Positions 7,005-15,179 of a stretch of DNA of 15,547 nucleotides are shown piece by piece. The DNA comes from Porticoccaceae bacterium UBA1989 (lineage in GTDB: Bacteria > Pseudomonadota > Gammaproteobacteria > Pseudomonadales > Porticoccaceae). Below the pieces are notes generated by a model. The model did no database searches. It worked only from the letters and a program-made list of their open reading frames with translations, and was not told where the DNA came from. The translations under genes and the position numbers were made by a program. The stretch spans positions 6,993-22,539 of the forward strand of contig DDDD01000029.1 of the NCBI GenBank assembly GCA_002335945.1, given 5' to 3'. Numbering within the stretch: the first letter of the stretch is position 1; each line of letters opens with the position of its first letter.

Positions 7005-7034
7005 TAAAGTTCAGCAATCTAGTTTTGCGAAATT

Positions 7035-7064
7035 AAAAAAGGCCGGTTTTTACCGGCCTTTTTT
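7035..7064. terminator. Perfect bidirectional intrinsic terminator
   Basis: GGCCGGT (7041-7047) pairs perfectly with ACCGGCC (7052-7058) around a TTTT loop, with an A6 run before and a T6 run after that extend the pairing. It sits between the convergent ends of the TRAP lipoprotein gene (7004) and trkH (7089), so it should terminate both. Confidence 0.93.
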
Positions 7065-7088
7065 CTATTCGTACTTCAGGCACCGACT

Positions 7089-8537
7089 TTAGTTTTTCCA
7101 GAAAGTCGGAGTAAACAACACCAGTAACGTAAAGATCTCCAGACGCCCTAACAGCATGCCCCAGCAGAGCACCCATTTGGCGAAGCTGCCGATATCCGCA
7201 TAGTTAGTTGCCACAGCACCAAGGCCTGGGCCAAGGTTGTTAAGGGCTGCTGCGGTGGCCGACCAGGCCGTAACATAGTCCAGCCCTGATGCCAGCAGCA
7301 GTAGAACCATCAGATAAAAGATTGCCAGATATACCCCAACGAAAGCCCAGATGGCATCGGTAATTCGCTCAGGAATTTGACGATTATTCAGCTTGATCGG
7401 CAATATTGCATTGGGATGCACCAACCGGTAGATCTCACGGATACCCTGCTTACCTAATATAAGCATACGACCAATTTTAATACCGCCACCCGTGGAGCCT
7501 GCGCAGGCACCGAAGAACGACAGAAACAATAAGAAGAACGGTAGAAATGTTGGCCAAGCATTAAACTCAGTAGTAGCAAAACCCGTGGTCGTCATAATGG
7601 ATACCAGCTGGAAAGTACCCTGGCTAATACTGTCGTTCCAGTTATAAGTGCCGCTGTAATACAGGTAGAGGCAGGTTATAACAATGCCGATAAATAGCAG
7701 GTAAAGGTACATGCGAGCTTCGGGGTCCTGCCAGTAAAAGCTCAGACGACGGTTGTGCCAGACCATATAATGCAGGGCGAAGTTGAGGCCGGAAATGATC
7801 ATAAAAAAGATACAGATCGACATGATCAGGCCGCTATCAAAAAAGCCCATACTCGCATCATGGGTTGAAAAACCACCGATAGCTACGGTAGAAAAGCTGT
7901 GGCCAATGGCATCAAAGCCACTCATGCCGGCTGCCCAGTAGGCCAGAGCACAGGCGGCGGTTAGGGCCAGATAGATGCGAAATAGCACATTGGCAGTTTC
8001 GGTAATACGTGGAGTCAGTTTGGAATCCTTAACTGGCCCTGGGGTTTCTGCGCGGTAAATCTGCATGCCACCGACACCCAACATGGGCAAAATGGCCACG
8101 GCGATTACCACGATACCTATACCACCGAGCCACTGAAGCTGTTGACGATAGTAGAGAATAGATTTGGGAAGATCGTCTAGGCCAGAGATCACGGTGGCGC
8201 CTGTAGTGGTGAGTCCAGAGACTGACTCAAACAGGGCATCCATAAAGCTCAGCTGAAGCGCCTCGGCCAACATCAACGGTAAAGCTCCAAACGTACTTAG
8301 CACCAACCAGAAAAATACCGTCACAATAAAGCCATCTCTGGTGCGCAGTTCGCCGGCACTATTTCGCGACGGCAACCAAAAGGCCATACCAACGATGAGG
8401 GTAATGGAAAAAGCTGAAAGAAAGGTGGAGGCGGTTTTCTCGTCAAACATCCAGCCGACAAAGATAGGCGTAAGCATCGTCAGGCTGAATATCATCAGCA
8501 GCATGCCTAGAACCCGAGTGATAACAGCAAAATGCAT
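7089..8537 (-). CDS. trkH: Trk system potassium uptake protein TrkH
   Basis: TrkH is the potassium-translocating membrane subunit. At 482 residues it is one shorter than the E. coli protein. All four pore-loop filter segments of the SKT family are present: TTTGAT (about 110-115), TVAIGGFSTHD (217-227), TTTGFAT (316-322) and NNLGPGLG (433-440), each with the filter glycine. The intramembrane-loop region after the third filter keeps GACAGSTGGGIKIGR, where the family gates ion flow. The many hydrophobic helices between these fit the usual four-repeat M1-P-M2 plan plus two N-terminal helices. It is the last gene of the minus-strand run, starting 13 bp after trkA, and ends just before a terminator. 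TrkA is the expected cytosolic partner. The Shine-Dalgarno is weak, consistent with translational coupling. Confidence 0.97.
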   Translation of the reverse strand: MHFAVITRVLGMLLMIFSLTMLTPIFVGWMFDEKTASTFLSAFSITLIVGMAFWLPSRNSAGELRTRDGFIVTVFFWLVLSTFGALPLMLAEALQLSFMDALFESVSGLTTTGATVISGLDDLPKSILYYRQQLQWLGGIGIVVIAVAILPMLGVGGMQIYRAETPGPVKDSKLTPRITETANVLFRIYLALTAACALAYWAAGMSGFDAIGHSFSTVAIGGFSTHDASMGFFDSGLIMSICIFFMIISGLNFALHYMVWHNRRLSFYWQDPEARMYLYLLFIGIVITCLYLYYSGTYNWNDSISQGTFQLVSIMTTTGFATTEFNAWPTFLPFFLLFLSFFGACAGSTGGGIKIGRMLILGKQGIREIYRLVHPNAILPIKLNNRQIPERITDAIWAFVGVYLAIFYLMVLLLLASGLDYVTAWSATAAALNNLGPGLGAVATNYADIGSFAKWVLCWGMLLGRLEIFTLLVLFTPTFWKN

Positions 8538-8550
8538 AGCGACTTAGGCC

Positions 8551-9933
8551 CTAGAAAAAGGAGAAGTTAACGGCAAACAACTTCTCGACCGCTTTGGTGT
8601 TTTCTTTATCAACCACAAACACAATTACATGATCGTCACTTTGAATAACGGTGTCATGGTGGGCAATAATTACCTCACCGTTGCGAACGAGCGCAGCCAA
8701 TGTGGACCCCGGCGGTGATTTAATATCACCGATCGCGCGGCCTATGACCTTGGAACTTTTTGCATCACCGTGAACAATAATTTCCAGTGCTTCTGCAGCA
8801 CCACGTCGAAGTGAGTGCACGCTAACGGTGTCTCCCCTGCGCACATGGGTAAGCAGTGAGCTGGTGGTTGCCTGCTGTGGTGAGATGGCAATATCAATCT
8901 CTCCACCCTGCATCAGGTCTGCATACACTGGGTTGCTGATCAGGGTCATTACCTTCCGTGCCCCCAGACGCTTGGCCAGCAATGAGGCCATAATATTAAC
9001 TTCGTCGTCATTGGTGAGCGCCAGAAATACATCGGTCTTGTCGATATTCTCATCGAGCAGTAATTCCTGATCTGTCGCCGAGCCTTTTAATACCACTGCT
9101 CTATTTAGCTGTTCAGAAAGGAATCCCGCGCGGCTGGCAGAGAACTCAATAATCTTAATATTGTAATCGTCTTCGAGGGCCTTGCTCAGGCGATAACCAA
9201 TATTGCCGCCACCGGCAATCATCAGTCGACGATAGGGTTTTTCTAGGCGGCGCAACTCGCTCATCACCTTGCGAATATTTTTCTTGGCGGCGATAAAGAA
9301 CACCTCGTCACCGTCTTCAATCACCGTGTCACCCACGGGGAATAGCGCGCTATCCTTACGGAAAATAGCAGCTACACGTGCGTCAACATTGGGTATATGT
9401 TCTTTCAATGTGCGCAGCTCTTGGCCAACGAGGGGACTATTAGCCACTGCTCTCAAGGCGACTAGCTGCAGTGCGCCATCGGCAAAATCCAAGACCTGAA
9501 GTGCGCCGGGCTGTTCGACTAGCTTACGGATGTAATCGGTAACCACCTGCTCGGGCGTGATCATCACGTCAACCGGCATATTTTTGTCGTTAAACAGCAG
9601 GTTTTTATATTTGGGGTTGGTGTAATTTTGCGCGCGAACGCGGGCAATTTTGGTCGGGGTGTGAAATAGCGAGTAGGCCACCTGACAGGCGATAATATTA
9701 ATCTCGTCACTATTGGTGACGGCGACCAGCATGTCAGCATCTTCGATACCGGCTCTCACCAGCACGTCCGGATAGGCGCCAGTGCCAATTACCGTGCGAA
9801 TATCAAGCCGATCTTGCAGCGCGCGCAGTGCGTTTTCGTTGATATCCACGACAGTGATATCGTTGTATTCGCGGGCTAAATTTTCTGCGAGGGTTGCGCC
9901 AACTTGGCCAGCGCCGACTATTACTATTTTCAT
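8551..9933 (-). CDS. trkA: Trk system potassium uptake regulatory subunit TrkA
   Basis: TrkA is the cytosolic nucleotide-binding regulator that controls the TrkH channel. The 460-residue protein contains two tandem RCK units, as is standard: the first Rossmann fold opens with GAGQVG (residues 7-12) and the ribose-binding acid in VVDI (Asp30); the second opens with GGGNIG (241-246). Each is followed by an RCK-C domain (near 140-220 and 370-455). The repeated AVTNSDEINIIA and ALTNDDEVNIMA segments mark equivalent places in the two halves. NAD(H) binding is expected at both sites, with ATP/ADP as gating ligands in studied homologues. It lies 21 bp after rsmB and 13 bp before trkH. The ATG at 9933 is well placed at the beginning of the first beta strand. 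Confidence 0.97.
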   Translation of the reverse strand: MKIVIVGAGQVGATLAENLAREYNDITVVDINENALRALQDRLDIRTVIGTGAYPDVLVRAGIEDADMLVAVTNSDEINIIACQVAYSLFHTPTKIARVRAQNYTNPKYKNLLFNDKNMPVDVMITPEQVVTDYIRKLVEQPGALQVLDFADGALQLVALRAVANSPLVGQELRTLKEHIPNVDARVAAIFRKDSALFPVGDTVIEDGDEVFFIAAKKNIRKVMSELRRLEKPYRRLMIAGGGNIGYRLSKALEDDYNIKIIEFSASRAGFLSEQLNRAVVLKGSATDQELLLDENIDKTDVFLALTNDDEVNIMASLLAKRLGARKVMTLISNPVYADLMQGGEIDIAISPQQATTSSLLTHVRRGDTVSVHSLRRGAAEALEIIVHGDAKSSKVIGRAIGDIKSPPGSTLAALVRNGEVIIAHHDTVIQSDDHVIVFVVDKENTKAVEKLFAVNFSFF

Positions 9934-9954
9934 TAATATCCCGAGTCGCTTATA

Positions 9955-11274
9955 TCAAAGCTTTCTGAGTCTTGAGTAATAAAAACCATCGTTGCCGTTG
10001 ACCAGCGGAAATAGCTGTCGGCCATGGTCTGTGGCTATTCCCCAAGCGGCATCAATCTTGAGTATTTCTGCGTCATTCTGTGAGGCAACAAAATGCTTAA
10101 TAATCTGTTCGTTCTCGTCTGGCAGTACCGAACAGGTTGCATAGACTAAGATGCCACCCGGTTTCAGGGTCTGCCATAGGCTGGTCAATATCTTCGTCTG
10201 GATCGCAGCTAGCTTATCAATATCTGCAGGTTTGCGCAGTATTTTGATATCTGGGTGTCGGCGAATCACGCCCGTGGCTGAACAGGGTGCATCTATCAGT
10301 ATGCGGTCATAGGTATTGCCGTCCCACCAGCGCTCCAAATCATTGGCATTGGCGGCCTTTAGGTCGGCTTTTAACTGAAGTCTAGCTAGGTTTTCTTCGA
10401 CGCGAATTAGGCGACGCTGCTCAAGATCGATCGCCAACAGTGACTCTAGATCTGGCGCGCTCTCAAGAATGTGGCAGGTCTTGCCGCCGGGGGCGCAGCA
10501 GGCATCTAATACCCGCTGTCCTTTGTCGAGCATTAGTAGCCCTGCCGCTAACTGTGCTGCCTCATCCTGAATGCTGACATGGCCGTCTTTGAAATTAGGC
10601 AGGTCGTTCACGTCACAAGGAGCATCAAGCACAATGCCCTGAGCACTATACTCGGCGGCGCTGGCGGATATGCCCGCGGCAGTCAGACAGTCGAGATAGT
10701 CCTGACGCGATGTGCGCAAGGCATTCACGCGCAGAGTCATGGGAGCGCGCTCATTGTTGGCGGCAACGATCTGTGTGGCTATTTCTTCGGGCCAGGAATC
10801 ATTGATTTTCTTTAGTAGCCACTTTGGATGGGCCGTCTGAAAAACCGCATTGTCAGACTGGCTGTCCAGAAGTTCCTGCTGCTGACGCTGGAAACTGCGC
10901 AGCACGGCATTGACCAGGCCTTTTGCCCAAGGCCGATTGAGTTTGGTTACGGCAGACACAGTTTCATTAATAATGGCATGTTCAGCGATGCGCATATGCA
11001 TGAGCTGATAGAGTCCGCAGGCCACAAGGCCCTGAATTTCTAAGTCCTTCTCACGCAGTGGTTTTTGAATCAGACTTTTGAGCAGGATACTAATCTGTGG
11101 ATACCAACGCAGGGTGCCAAAACAGAGTTCTTTTAAGAGAGGACGGTCTTTTTCCTCTACTCTTTCGCTGTATTCAGGTAGTAGCGCCGACAGTGACTGG
11201 CCCCGCAAAACCTTGGCGATAACTTCGGCGGCCGCAGCTCTGGTGGTGAGGATTTTATTGTTCTTGTTAGCCAT
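9955..11274 (-). CDS. rsmB: 16S rRNA (cytosine-967 C5)-methyltransferase
   Basis: RsmB methylates C967 of 16S rRNA using S-adenosylmethionine. The 439-residue product has the two expected parts: an N-terminal NusB-like RNA-binding domain (about 8-140, with LKELCFGTLRWYPQ and AIINETVSAV) and a C-terminal Rossmann methyltransferase. The SAM motif DACCAPGGKT is at 257-266. The two catalytic cysteines of the RNA m5C family are in place: Cys331 in APCSATG and the nucleophile Cys381 in YATCSVLPDENE. The protein ends with NGNDGFYYSRLRKL, the normal terminus. It starts 3 bp after the fmt stop codon, with the ribosome binding site inside the fmt end, so translational coupling is likely. The fmt-rsmB linkage is widely conserved. 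Confidence 0.97.
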   Translation of the reverse strand: MANKNNKILTTRAAAAEVIAKVLRGQSLSALLPEYSERVEEKDRPLLKELCFGTLRWYPQISILLKSLIQKPLREKDLEIQGLVACGLYQLMHMRIAEHAIINETVSAVTKLNRPWAKGLVNAVLRSFQRQQQELLDSQSDNAVFQTAHPKWLLKKINDSWPEEIATQIVAANNERAPMTLRVNALRTSRQDYLDCLTAAGISASAAEYSAQGIVLDAPCDVNDLPNFKDGHVSIQDEAAQLAAGLLMLDKGQRVLDACCAPGGKTCHILESAPDLESLLAIDLEQRRLIRVEENLARLQLKADLKAANANDLERWWDGNTYDRILIDAPCSATGVIRRHPDIKILRKPADIDKLAAIQTKILTSLWQTLKPGGILVYATCSVLPDENEQIIKHFVASQNDAEILKIDAAWGIATDHGRQLFPLVNGNDGFYYSRLRKL

Positions 11275-11277
11275 AGG

Positions 11278-12210
11278 TTACTGCTCGAACTGCTTGCCGG
11301 TGGCAAATAGCTCCGCACGTGATCGTAGAATTTCGGACACCGGCATTCGGGACTTCCCTGCTAGCTGTATTTCTGTCAGTAATAGAGAGTCCTGTCCACA
11401 GCCAATAAGTAGGCCGTTATTATCTGCAGCTACTATCGCACCTGGCGTCTCCAGCTGTTGAGTGGAGACCTCAGCGGTCCATATTTTGACACGCAGGCCC
11501 TCTATCTTTGTGTAGGCGGCGGGGAAGGGATTAAAGGCACGGATGCGCTGATCAATCACTGTTGCTGGTTGAGACCAATCAATTAGGGCCTCTGTCTTAT
11601 CTATTTTTTTAGCATAGGTACTTTGCTCATTGTCTTGAGCAACGGCAACGGCGGTACCAGCCTTCAGTTTATCAAGAGTACTCAATAGTGCCGGAGCACC
11701 CAGCGCAGCGAGTTTGTCATACAGGGAGCCGCTGGTTTCCTTAGGCTCTATGGGGCAGCGCGTAATCGTGAGCATGGCGCCGGTATCTAGGCCGGCATCC
11801 ATTTGCATAATGGTGACGCCGGTTTCTTGGTCGCCCGCTTCGACCGCGCGCTGAATAGGCGCAGCACCGCGCCAGCGCGGCAGTATAGAGCCATGAACAT
11901 TGATACAGCCGAGTCTGGGGGCATCCAACACTACTTGGGGAAGAATCAGGCCGTAGGCCACAACCACCATAATATCCGCCTGTAAATTGGCGAGAATGCT
12001 CTGCTGTTCAGGGTCTTTTAATGATTGGGGCTGGTAAATAGGTAGGTTGTTTTGTTCGGCAAGCAGTTTAACCGGGCTAGCGGTGAGTTTCTTGCCCCGT
12101 CCTGCTGGACGGTCCGGCTGGGTATAAACCGCAACGACTTCGTGATGGCTAATCAGTGCCTGAAGATGTGTCGCGGCGAAATCTGGCGTTCCTGCGAAAA
12201 TTATCTTCAA
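11278..12210 (-). CDS. fmt: Methionyl-tRNA formyltransferase
   Basis: Fmt transfers a formyl group from 10-formyl-tetrahydrofolate to Met-tRNA of the initiator, needed for normal translation start. The 310-residue product opens with the family signature IIFAGTPDFA. The catalytic triad is visible: Asn104 and His106 in INVHGS, and Asp142 in MDAGLDTGAM. SILPRWRGAAPIQRA is the folate-site signature. The C-terminal OB-like tRNA-binding domain spans about 205-305, with RAFNPFPAA at its opening. The start codon is TTG (12208-12210). An in-frame TAG lies five codons upstream, the only other near-cognate codon between is ATT, and no ATG is available, so TTG is the best start; its Shine-Dalgarno is weak. 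The gene follows def by 12 bp, pairing the formylation and deformylation enzymes. Confidence 0.96.
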   Translation of the reverse strand: MKIIFAGTPDFAATHLQALISHHEVVAVYTQPDRPAGRGKKLTASPVKLLAEQNNLPIYQPQSLKDPEQQSILANLQADIMVVVAYGLILPQVVLDAPRLGCINVHGSILPRWRGAAPIQRAVEAGDQETGVTIMQMDAGLDTGAMLTITRCPIEPKETSGSLYDKLAALGAPALLSTLDKLKAGTAVAVAQDNEQSTYAKKIDKTEALIDWSQPATVIDQRIRAFNPFPAAYTKIEGLRVKIWTAEVSTQQLETPGAIVAADNNGLLIGCGQDSLLLTEIQLAGKSRMPVSEILRSRAELFATGKQFEQ

Positions 12211-12222
12211 GGGATTAATTGC

Positions 12223-12720
12223 CTATGCTCTTTGTTTTTTGAGCTTGGTACGTATGCGTTGGCGCTTTAACGGAGACAGATAATCAACGAATAGTTTGCC
12301 TTCTAAATGATCAATTTCGTGTTGAATACAGACTGCTAGCAGGCCGTGGGCCTCTTCTTCAAAGGCGTTACCGTCACGATCCAGGGCGCGGATAATCACG
12401 TGCGTGGGGCGATCAACCGGCTCGTAGAAGCCGGGTACGGATAGGCACCCCTCTTCATAGGGCGCCATTTCTGGCTCGAGCACTTCAATTTCCGGATTGA
12501 TAAACACCCTGGGACCGGTGCTGTCTTCAGATAGGTCCATAACAATGACGCGCTGGTGAACATCTACCTGAGACGCGGCTAGACCTATGCCATTGGCATC
12601 GGCCATGGTCTCGAACATATCGTCAATTAGGCGCCGAATTTTATCATCGACGTCCTTAACTGGCGCAGCTTTAATGCGTAAGCGAGGGTTCGGATATTCA
12701 AGAATATTTAGTCTGGCCAT
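12223..12720 (-). CDS. def: Peptide deformylase
   Basis: This enzyme removes the N-formyl group from new proteins, undoing the modification made through the neighbouring fmt. At 165 residues it has the usual bacterial type 1 length. All three active-site motifs are intact: GIGLAASQ (44-51), EGCLS (90-94, metal ligand Cys92) and QHEIDHLEG (133-141), which supplies His134, catalytic Glu135 and His138. The metal is normally Fe(II). The basic tail ([12 protein letters not shown]) resembles the ribosome-contacting C-terminal helix of E. coli PDF. It is the first gene of the minus-strand run def-fmt-rsmB-trkA-trkH, and its promoter must lie in the 124-bp gap shared with the divergent tsaP gene. There is no strong Shine-Dalgarno before the ATG. 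Confidence 0.97.
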   Translation of the reverse strand: MARLNILEYPNPRLRIKAAPVKDVDDKIRRLIDDMFETMADANGIGLAASQVDVHQRVIVMDLSEDSTGPRVFINPEIEVLEPEMAPYEEGCLSVPGFYEPVDRPTHVIIRALDRDGNAFEEEAHGLLAVCIQHEIDHLEGKLFVDYLSPLKRQRIRTKLKKQRA

Positions 12721-12844
12721 AGCGAATGTGATGGATTTCTAGAAAATTAGTTAAAAGCACTGCTACCATTAGGTTAACTCGGGAGCATTTCCATGTTTTC
12801 GTGTCTCTCAAGACGAGATTATACATTAGGGGAAAGGACTCGAC
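12721..12844. promoter_or_regulatory. Divergent promoter region of def and tsaP
   Basis: This 124-bp gap separates the divergent starts of def (minus) and tsaP (plus), so it must hold both promoters. On the minus strand TTAACC and TTAACT, 17 bp apart (around 12750-12778), are a poor candidate for def. On the plus strand TATACA (12820-12825) could be a -10 element for tsaP, but its -35 partner is poor. No gene is visible. Confidence 0.4.
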
Positions 12845-13882
12845 ATGAAAAAAATTGTACTTGGTTTTATCCTGTTATGTGCAGCAGCGATCAGTGCACA
12901 GGCCGACGACAAGACCAATGATCAGACGATGCTGCTCAATGAAGATATTCCAGACCAGTATCAGGTAGAAAAAGGTGACACCCTGTGGGATATCTCGGCA
13001 CTATTTCTTCGTGATCCCTGGATGTGGCCGGAAATCTGGCACGCCAATCAGCAAATCGCTAATCCCCACCTTATTTATCCCGGTGACTTAATTTCTTTGG
13101 TGTATGTCGATGGCAAGCCGCGATTGCAGATTAATCGAAGCCGTGATCAGAAATTGTCCCCCCAGATTCGTTCTCTGGATCACCAAGAGGCCATCGCCGC
13201 CCTTCCCCTCGACATTATTGACAACTTCCTTTCCAAAACCCGAGTGACCAGTAGCGCCGAGCTCAATGCAGCGCCCTATGTGCTGGGCGGCTTCGAGCGT
13301 CGTTTACTGATGGGCATGGGGGATGATTTTTATGCCCGTGGGGATTTCACGGACAATCAACTCAACTACGGTATTTACCGTCGTGGTGATCCCTATATAG
13401 ATCCAGCGACTGGCGAAGTATTGGGGCTGCGAGCTGAAGATGTGGGTTCTGCCAAAGTTAAGGCCGTAAAAGACAATATTGCTACCCTAGGTGCTACTCG
13501 CTCCGTGGGAGAGATTCGCCTGAAAGACCGTTTGCTCAGCCGCGAAGAGCGCAGCCTAGCACCGATCTTTTATCCCCGTGCCCCTGAAGATACCGTTGAG
13601 GGTGTGGTTTTAAATGTTGAAGGCGGTGTGCGCAATGCTGGAGCGCTGGATGTTGTGGCCATTAACCGCGGCGATCGCGATGGCGTCCAAGCTGGAGACA
13701 CTCTGGCAATCTATAAAAAGGGCGAGATGATCAAGGACCGAGTCGCGGGTGAGCGCATTCGACTGCCGGATGAGCGCATTGGTTTGTTAATGGTTTTTTA
13801 CACCTACGAAAAAATGAGCTTCGGCCTAGTAATGCAGGCTGATAGACAGCTCGATATTGGTGATCTCGTCCGCAATCCCTAA
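12845..13882 (+). CDS. tsaP: LysM peptidoglycan-binding protein, TsaP homologue
   Basis: The product (345 residues) has a clear signal peptide (residues 1-20, cleavage after AQA) and one LysM domain (about 38-87: YQVEKGDTLWDIS to NPHLIYPGDLISL). LysM binds the glycan of peptidoglycan. The long C-terminal part (about 100-345), with VEGVVLNVEGGVRNAG and INRGDRDGVQAGDTLAIYKKG, fits the domain described as FlgT-like in TsaP, which anchors the type IV pilus secretin to the cell wall in Neisseria and Myxococcus. The position between def and dprA is the same as PA0020 in Pseudomonas aeruginosa, a TsaP homologue. The ATG is preceded by GGGGAAAGGA (12829-12838). Family membership is firm; the pilus role here is inferred, as no pil genes are in the window. 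Confidence 0.88.
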   Translation: MKKIVLGFILLCAAAISAQADDKTNDQTMLLNEDIPDQYQVEKGDTLWDISALFLRDPWMWPEIWHANQQIANPHLIYPGDLISLVYVDGKPRLQINRSRDQKLSPQIRSLDHQEAIAALPLDIIDNFLSKTRVTSSAELNAAPYVLGGFERRLLMGMGDDFYARGDFTDNQLNYGIYRRGDPYIDPATGEVLGLRAEDVGSAKVKAVKDNIATLGATRSVGEIRLKDRLLSREERSLAPIFYPRAPEDTVEGVVLNVEGGVRNAGALDVVAINRGDRDGVQAGDTLAIYKKGEMIKDRVAGERIRLPDERIGLLMVFYTYEKMSFGLVMQADRQLDIGDLVRNP

Positions 13883-13954
13883 TATTACAAAGCTTCCGTG
13901 TGCTCCTGCGTTGCCACAGACAAATTTTCAGACTGAGCAGCGTAGGAATGGATC

Positions 13955-15103
13955 ATGGCAGGAGCAGACGAAACCCATTATGGGTTGGTAGCGCAATATC
14001 TAACCGAGTTTCCCCCAAGGCTGCAGTCTCAGCTTGTTGAGCAGGCTGGAAGCTACACGGCCCTTTTCGCTGGACCCCCAGAGTCTCTTGAGCCACAATT
14101 TCAAGAGATCGTTAGACGCCTCCAACAGGAGTACCATCAGCAGCGCTGGTCCGACCAGATCGATTCAATCATGGTGCTGGTTGAGCGGTTAGGCGCGCAA
14201 ATTATTCCTATTACCAGCCTGGATTATCCCCAGCAACTTAAGCAAATCAGCAGCGCGCCACCGCTACTTTATAGCCTTGGTCAAACAGATAACCTACATC
14301 TTCCACAGATTGCCATCGTCGGCAGTCGGCGTATGACCCGTGGCGGTGAAAACAACGCTCTGCAATGGAGCCGGTTTTTAGCCAATAGCGGCTTTACCAT
14401 TACTAGCGGCCTGGCCCTAGGGGTGGATGGCTGCGCTCATCGCGGCGCACTGGAAGCGACTAATGGCAAAACGGTTGCTGTGATGGCCACCGGTATTGAC
14501 AGTATTTATCCCCAGCGCCACCGGCAGCTCGCTGAACAGATACTAGATTCTGGTGGCACATTGGTCACTGAGTTTCATCCCAATGAAAAACCCCTGCCTA
14601 CCCATTTTCCCCGTCGCAATCGTATTATCAGCGGCCTAAGTTTGGGTGTTTTGGTGGTAGAGGCGGCAGTCAAGAGCGGCTCATTAATTACTGCGCGCTA
14701 TGCTCTGGAGCAAAACCGAGAGGTTTTCGCCATTCCTGGCTCTATCCATAATCCTCAGAGCAGAGGCTGCCATCTACTCATTAAGGAGGGTGCCCAGCTG
14801 GTGGAATCGGGAGACGACATTATTGCTGAACTTGGGGGTGCAATGGCGGGTGTAGCGGCTACAGCTACTGAGGTTGATCCCCTAGCAGCCAATACCGGCT
14901 CGGAGGGGCCCTCAATCGAGCTCTCAGCCCTAAATCAGCAGGAATTTAAATTGCTCGAGATACTCGGCTTCGAACCTATGGATATAGATAGCCTGAGTCA
15001 GGATCATGGTATGCCGGTTGAAACCCTGTCAGAGTTGCTTATAGGCCTCGAATTAAAGGGCATAATTGGCAATGAAAATGGTGTTTATCAGCGGTTGGTT
15101 TAG
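13955..15103 (+). CDS. dprA: DNA-processing protein DprA (Smf)
   Basis: DprA binds incoming single-stranded DNA during natural transformation and loads RecA on it. The 382-residue length suits the gammaproteobacterial form. An N-terminal SAM/HhH-like region (about 8-65) leads to the Rossmann-type DNA-binding core (about 80-290): IVGSRRMTRGG (121-131), TSGLALGVDGCAH (150-162), HFPRRNRIISGLS (217-229) and VVEAAVKSGSLITA (234-247). A C-terminal winged-helix (about 320-380) completes the family plan. AGGA (13944-13947) precedes the ATG at 13955; another ATG at 13948 is out of frame. It follows tsaP by 72 bp without a recognisable terminator. Whether the organism is transformable cannot be told, since dprA is common in species not known to take up DNA. 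Confidence 0.96.
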   Translation: MAGADETHYGLVAQYLTEFPPRLQSQLVEQAGSYTALFAGPPESLEPQFQEIVRRLQQEYHQQRWSDQIDSIMVLVERLGAQIIPITSLDYPQQLKQISSAPPLLYSLGQTDNLHLPQIAIVGSRRMTRGGENNALQWSRFLANSGFTITSGLALGVDGCAHRGALEATNGKTVAVMATGIDSIYPQRHRQLAEQILDSGGTLVTEFHPNEKPLPTHFPRRNRIISGLSLGVLVVEAAVKSGSLITARYALEQNREVFAIPGSIHNPQSRGCHLLIKEGAQLVESGDDIIAELGGAMAGVAATATEVDPLAANTGSEGPSIELSALNQQEFKLLEILGFEPMDIDSLSQDHGMPVETLSELLIGLELKGIIGNENGVYQRLV

Positions 15104-15179
15104 GCGGCGTTATGTCGCCCTATTGCACCTGTTCTCAAGTTCCGGTAGCCTTCGCAATCCTCCATAAAGGTCACCAAAA

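Noticed and set aside
8828..9499. Plus-strand open frames of 76-80 codons inside trkA
   Set aside because: They are Ser/Thr-rich antisense shadows of a strongly conserved gene, without ribosome binding sites or recognisable domains.
15106..15119. GGCG-TTATGT-CGCC hairpin after dprA as a terminator
   Set aside because: The stem is 4 bp and no T-run follows, so readthrough into purE is expected.
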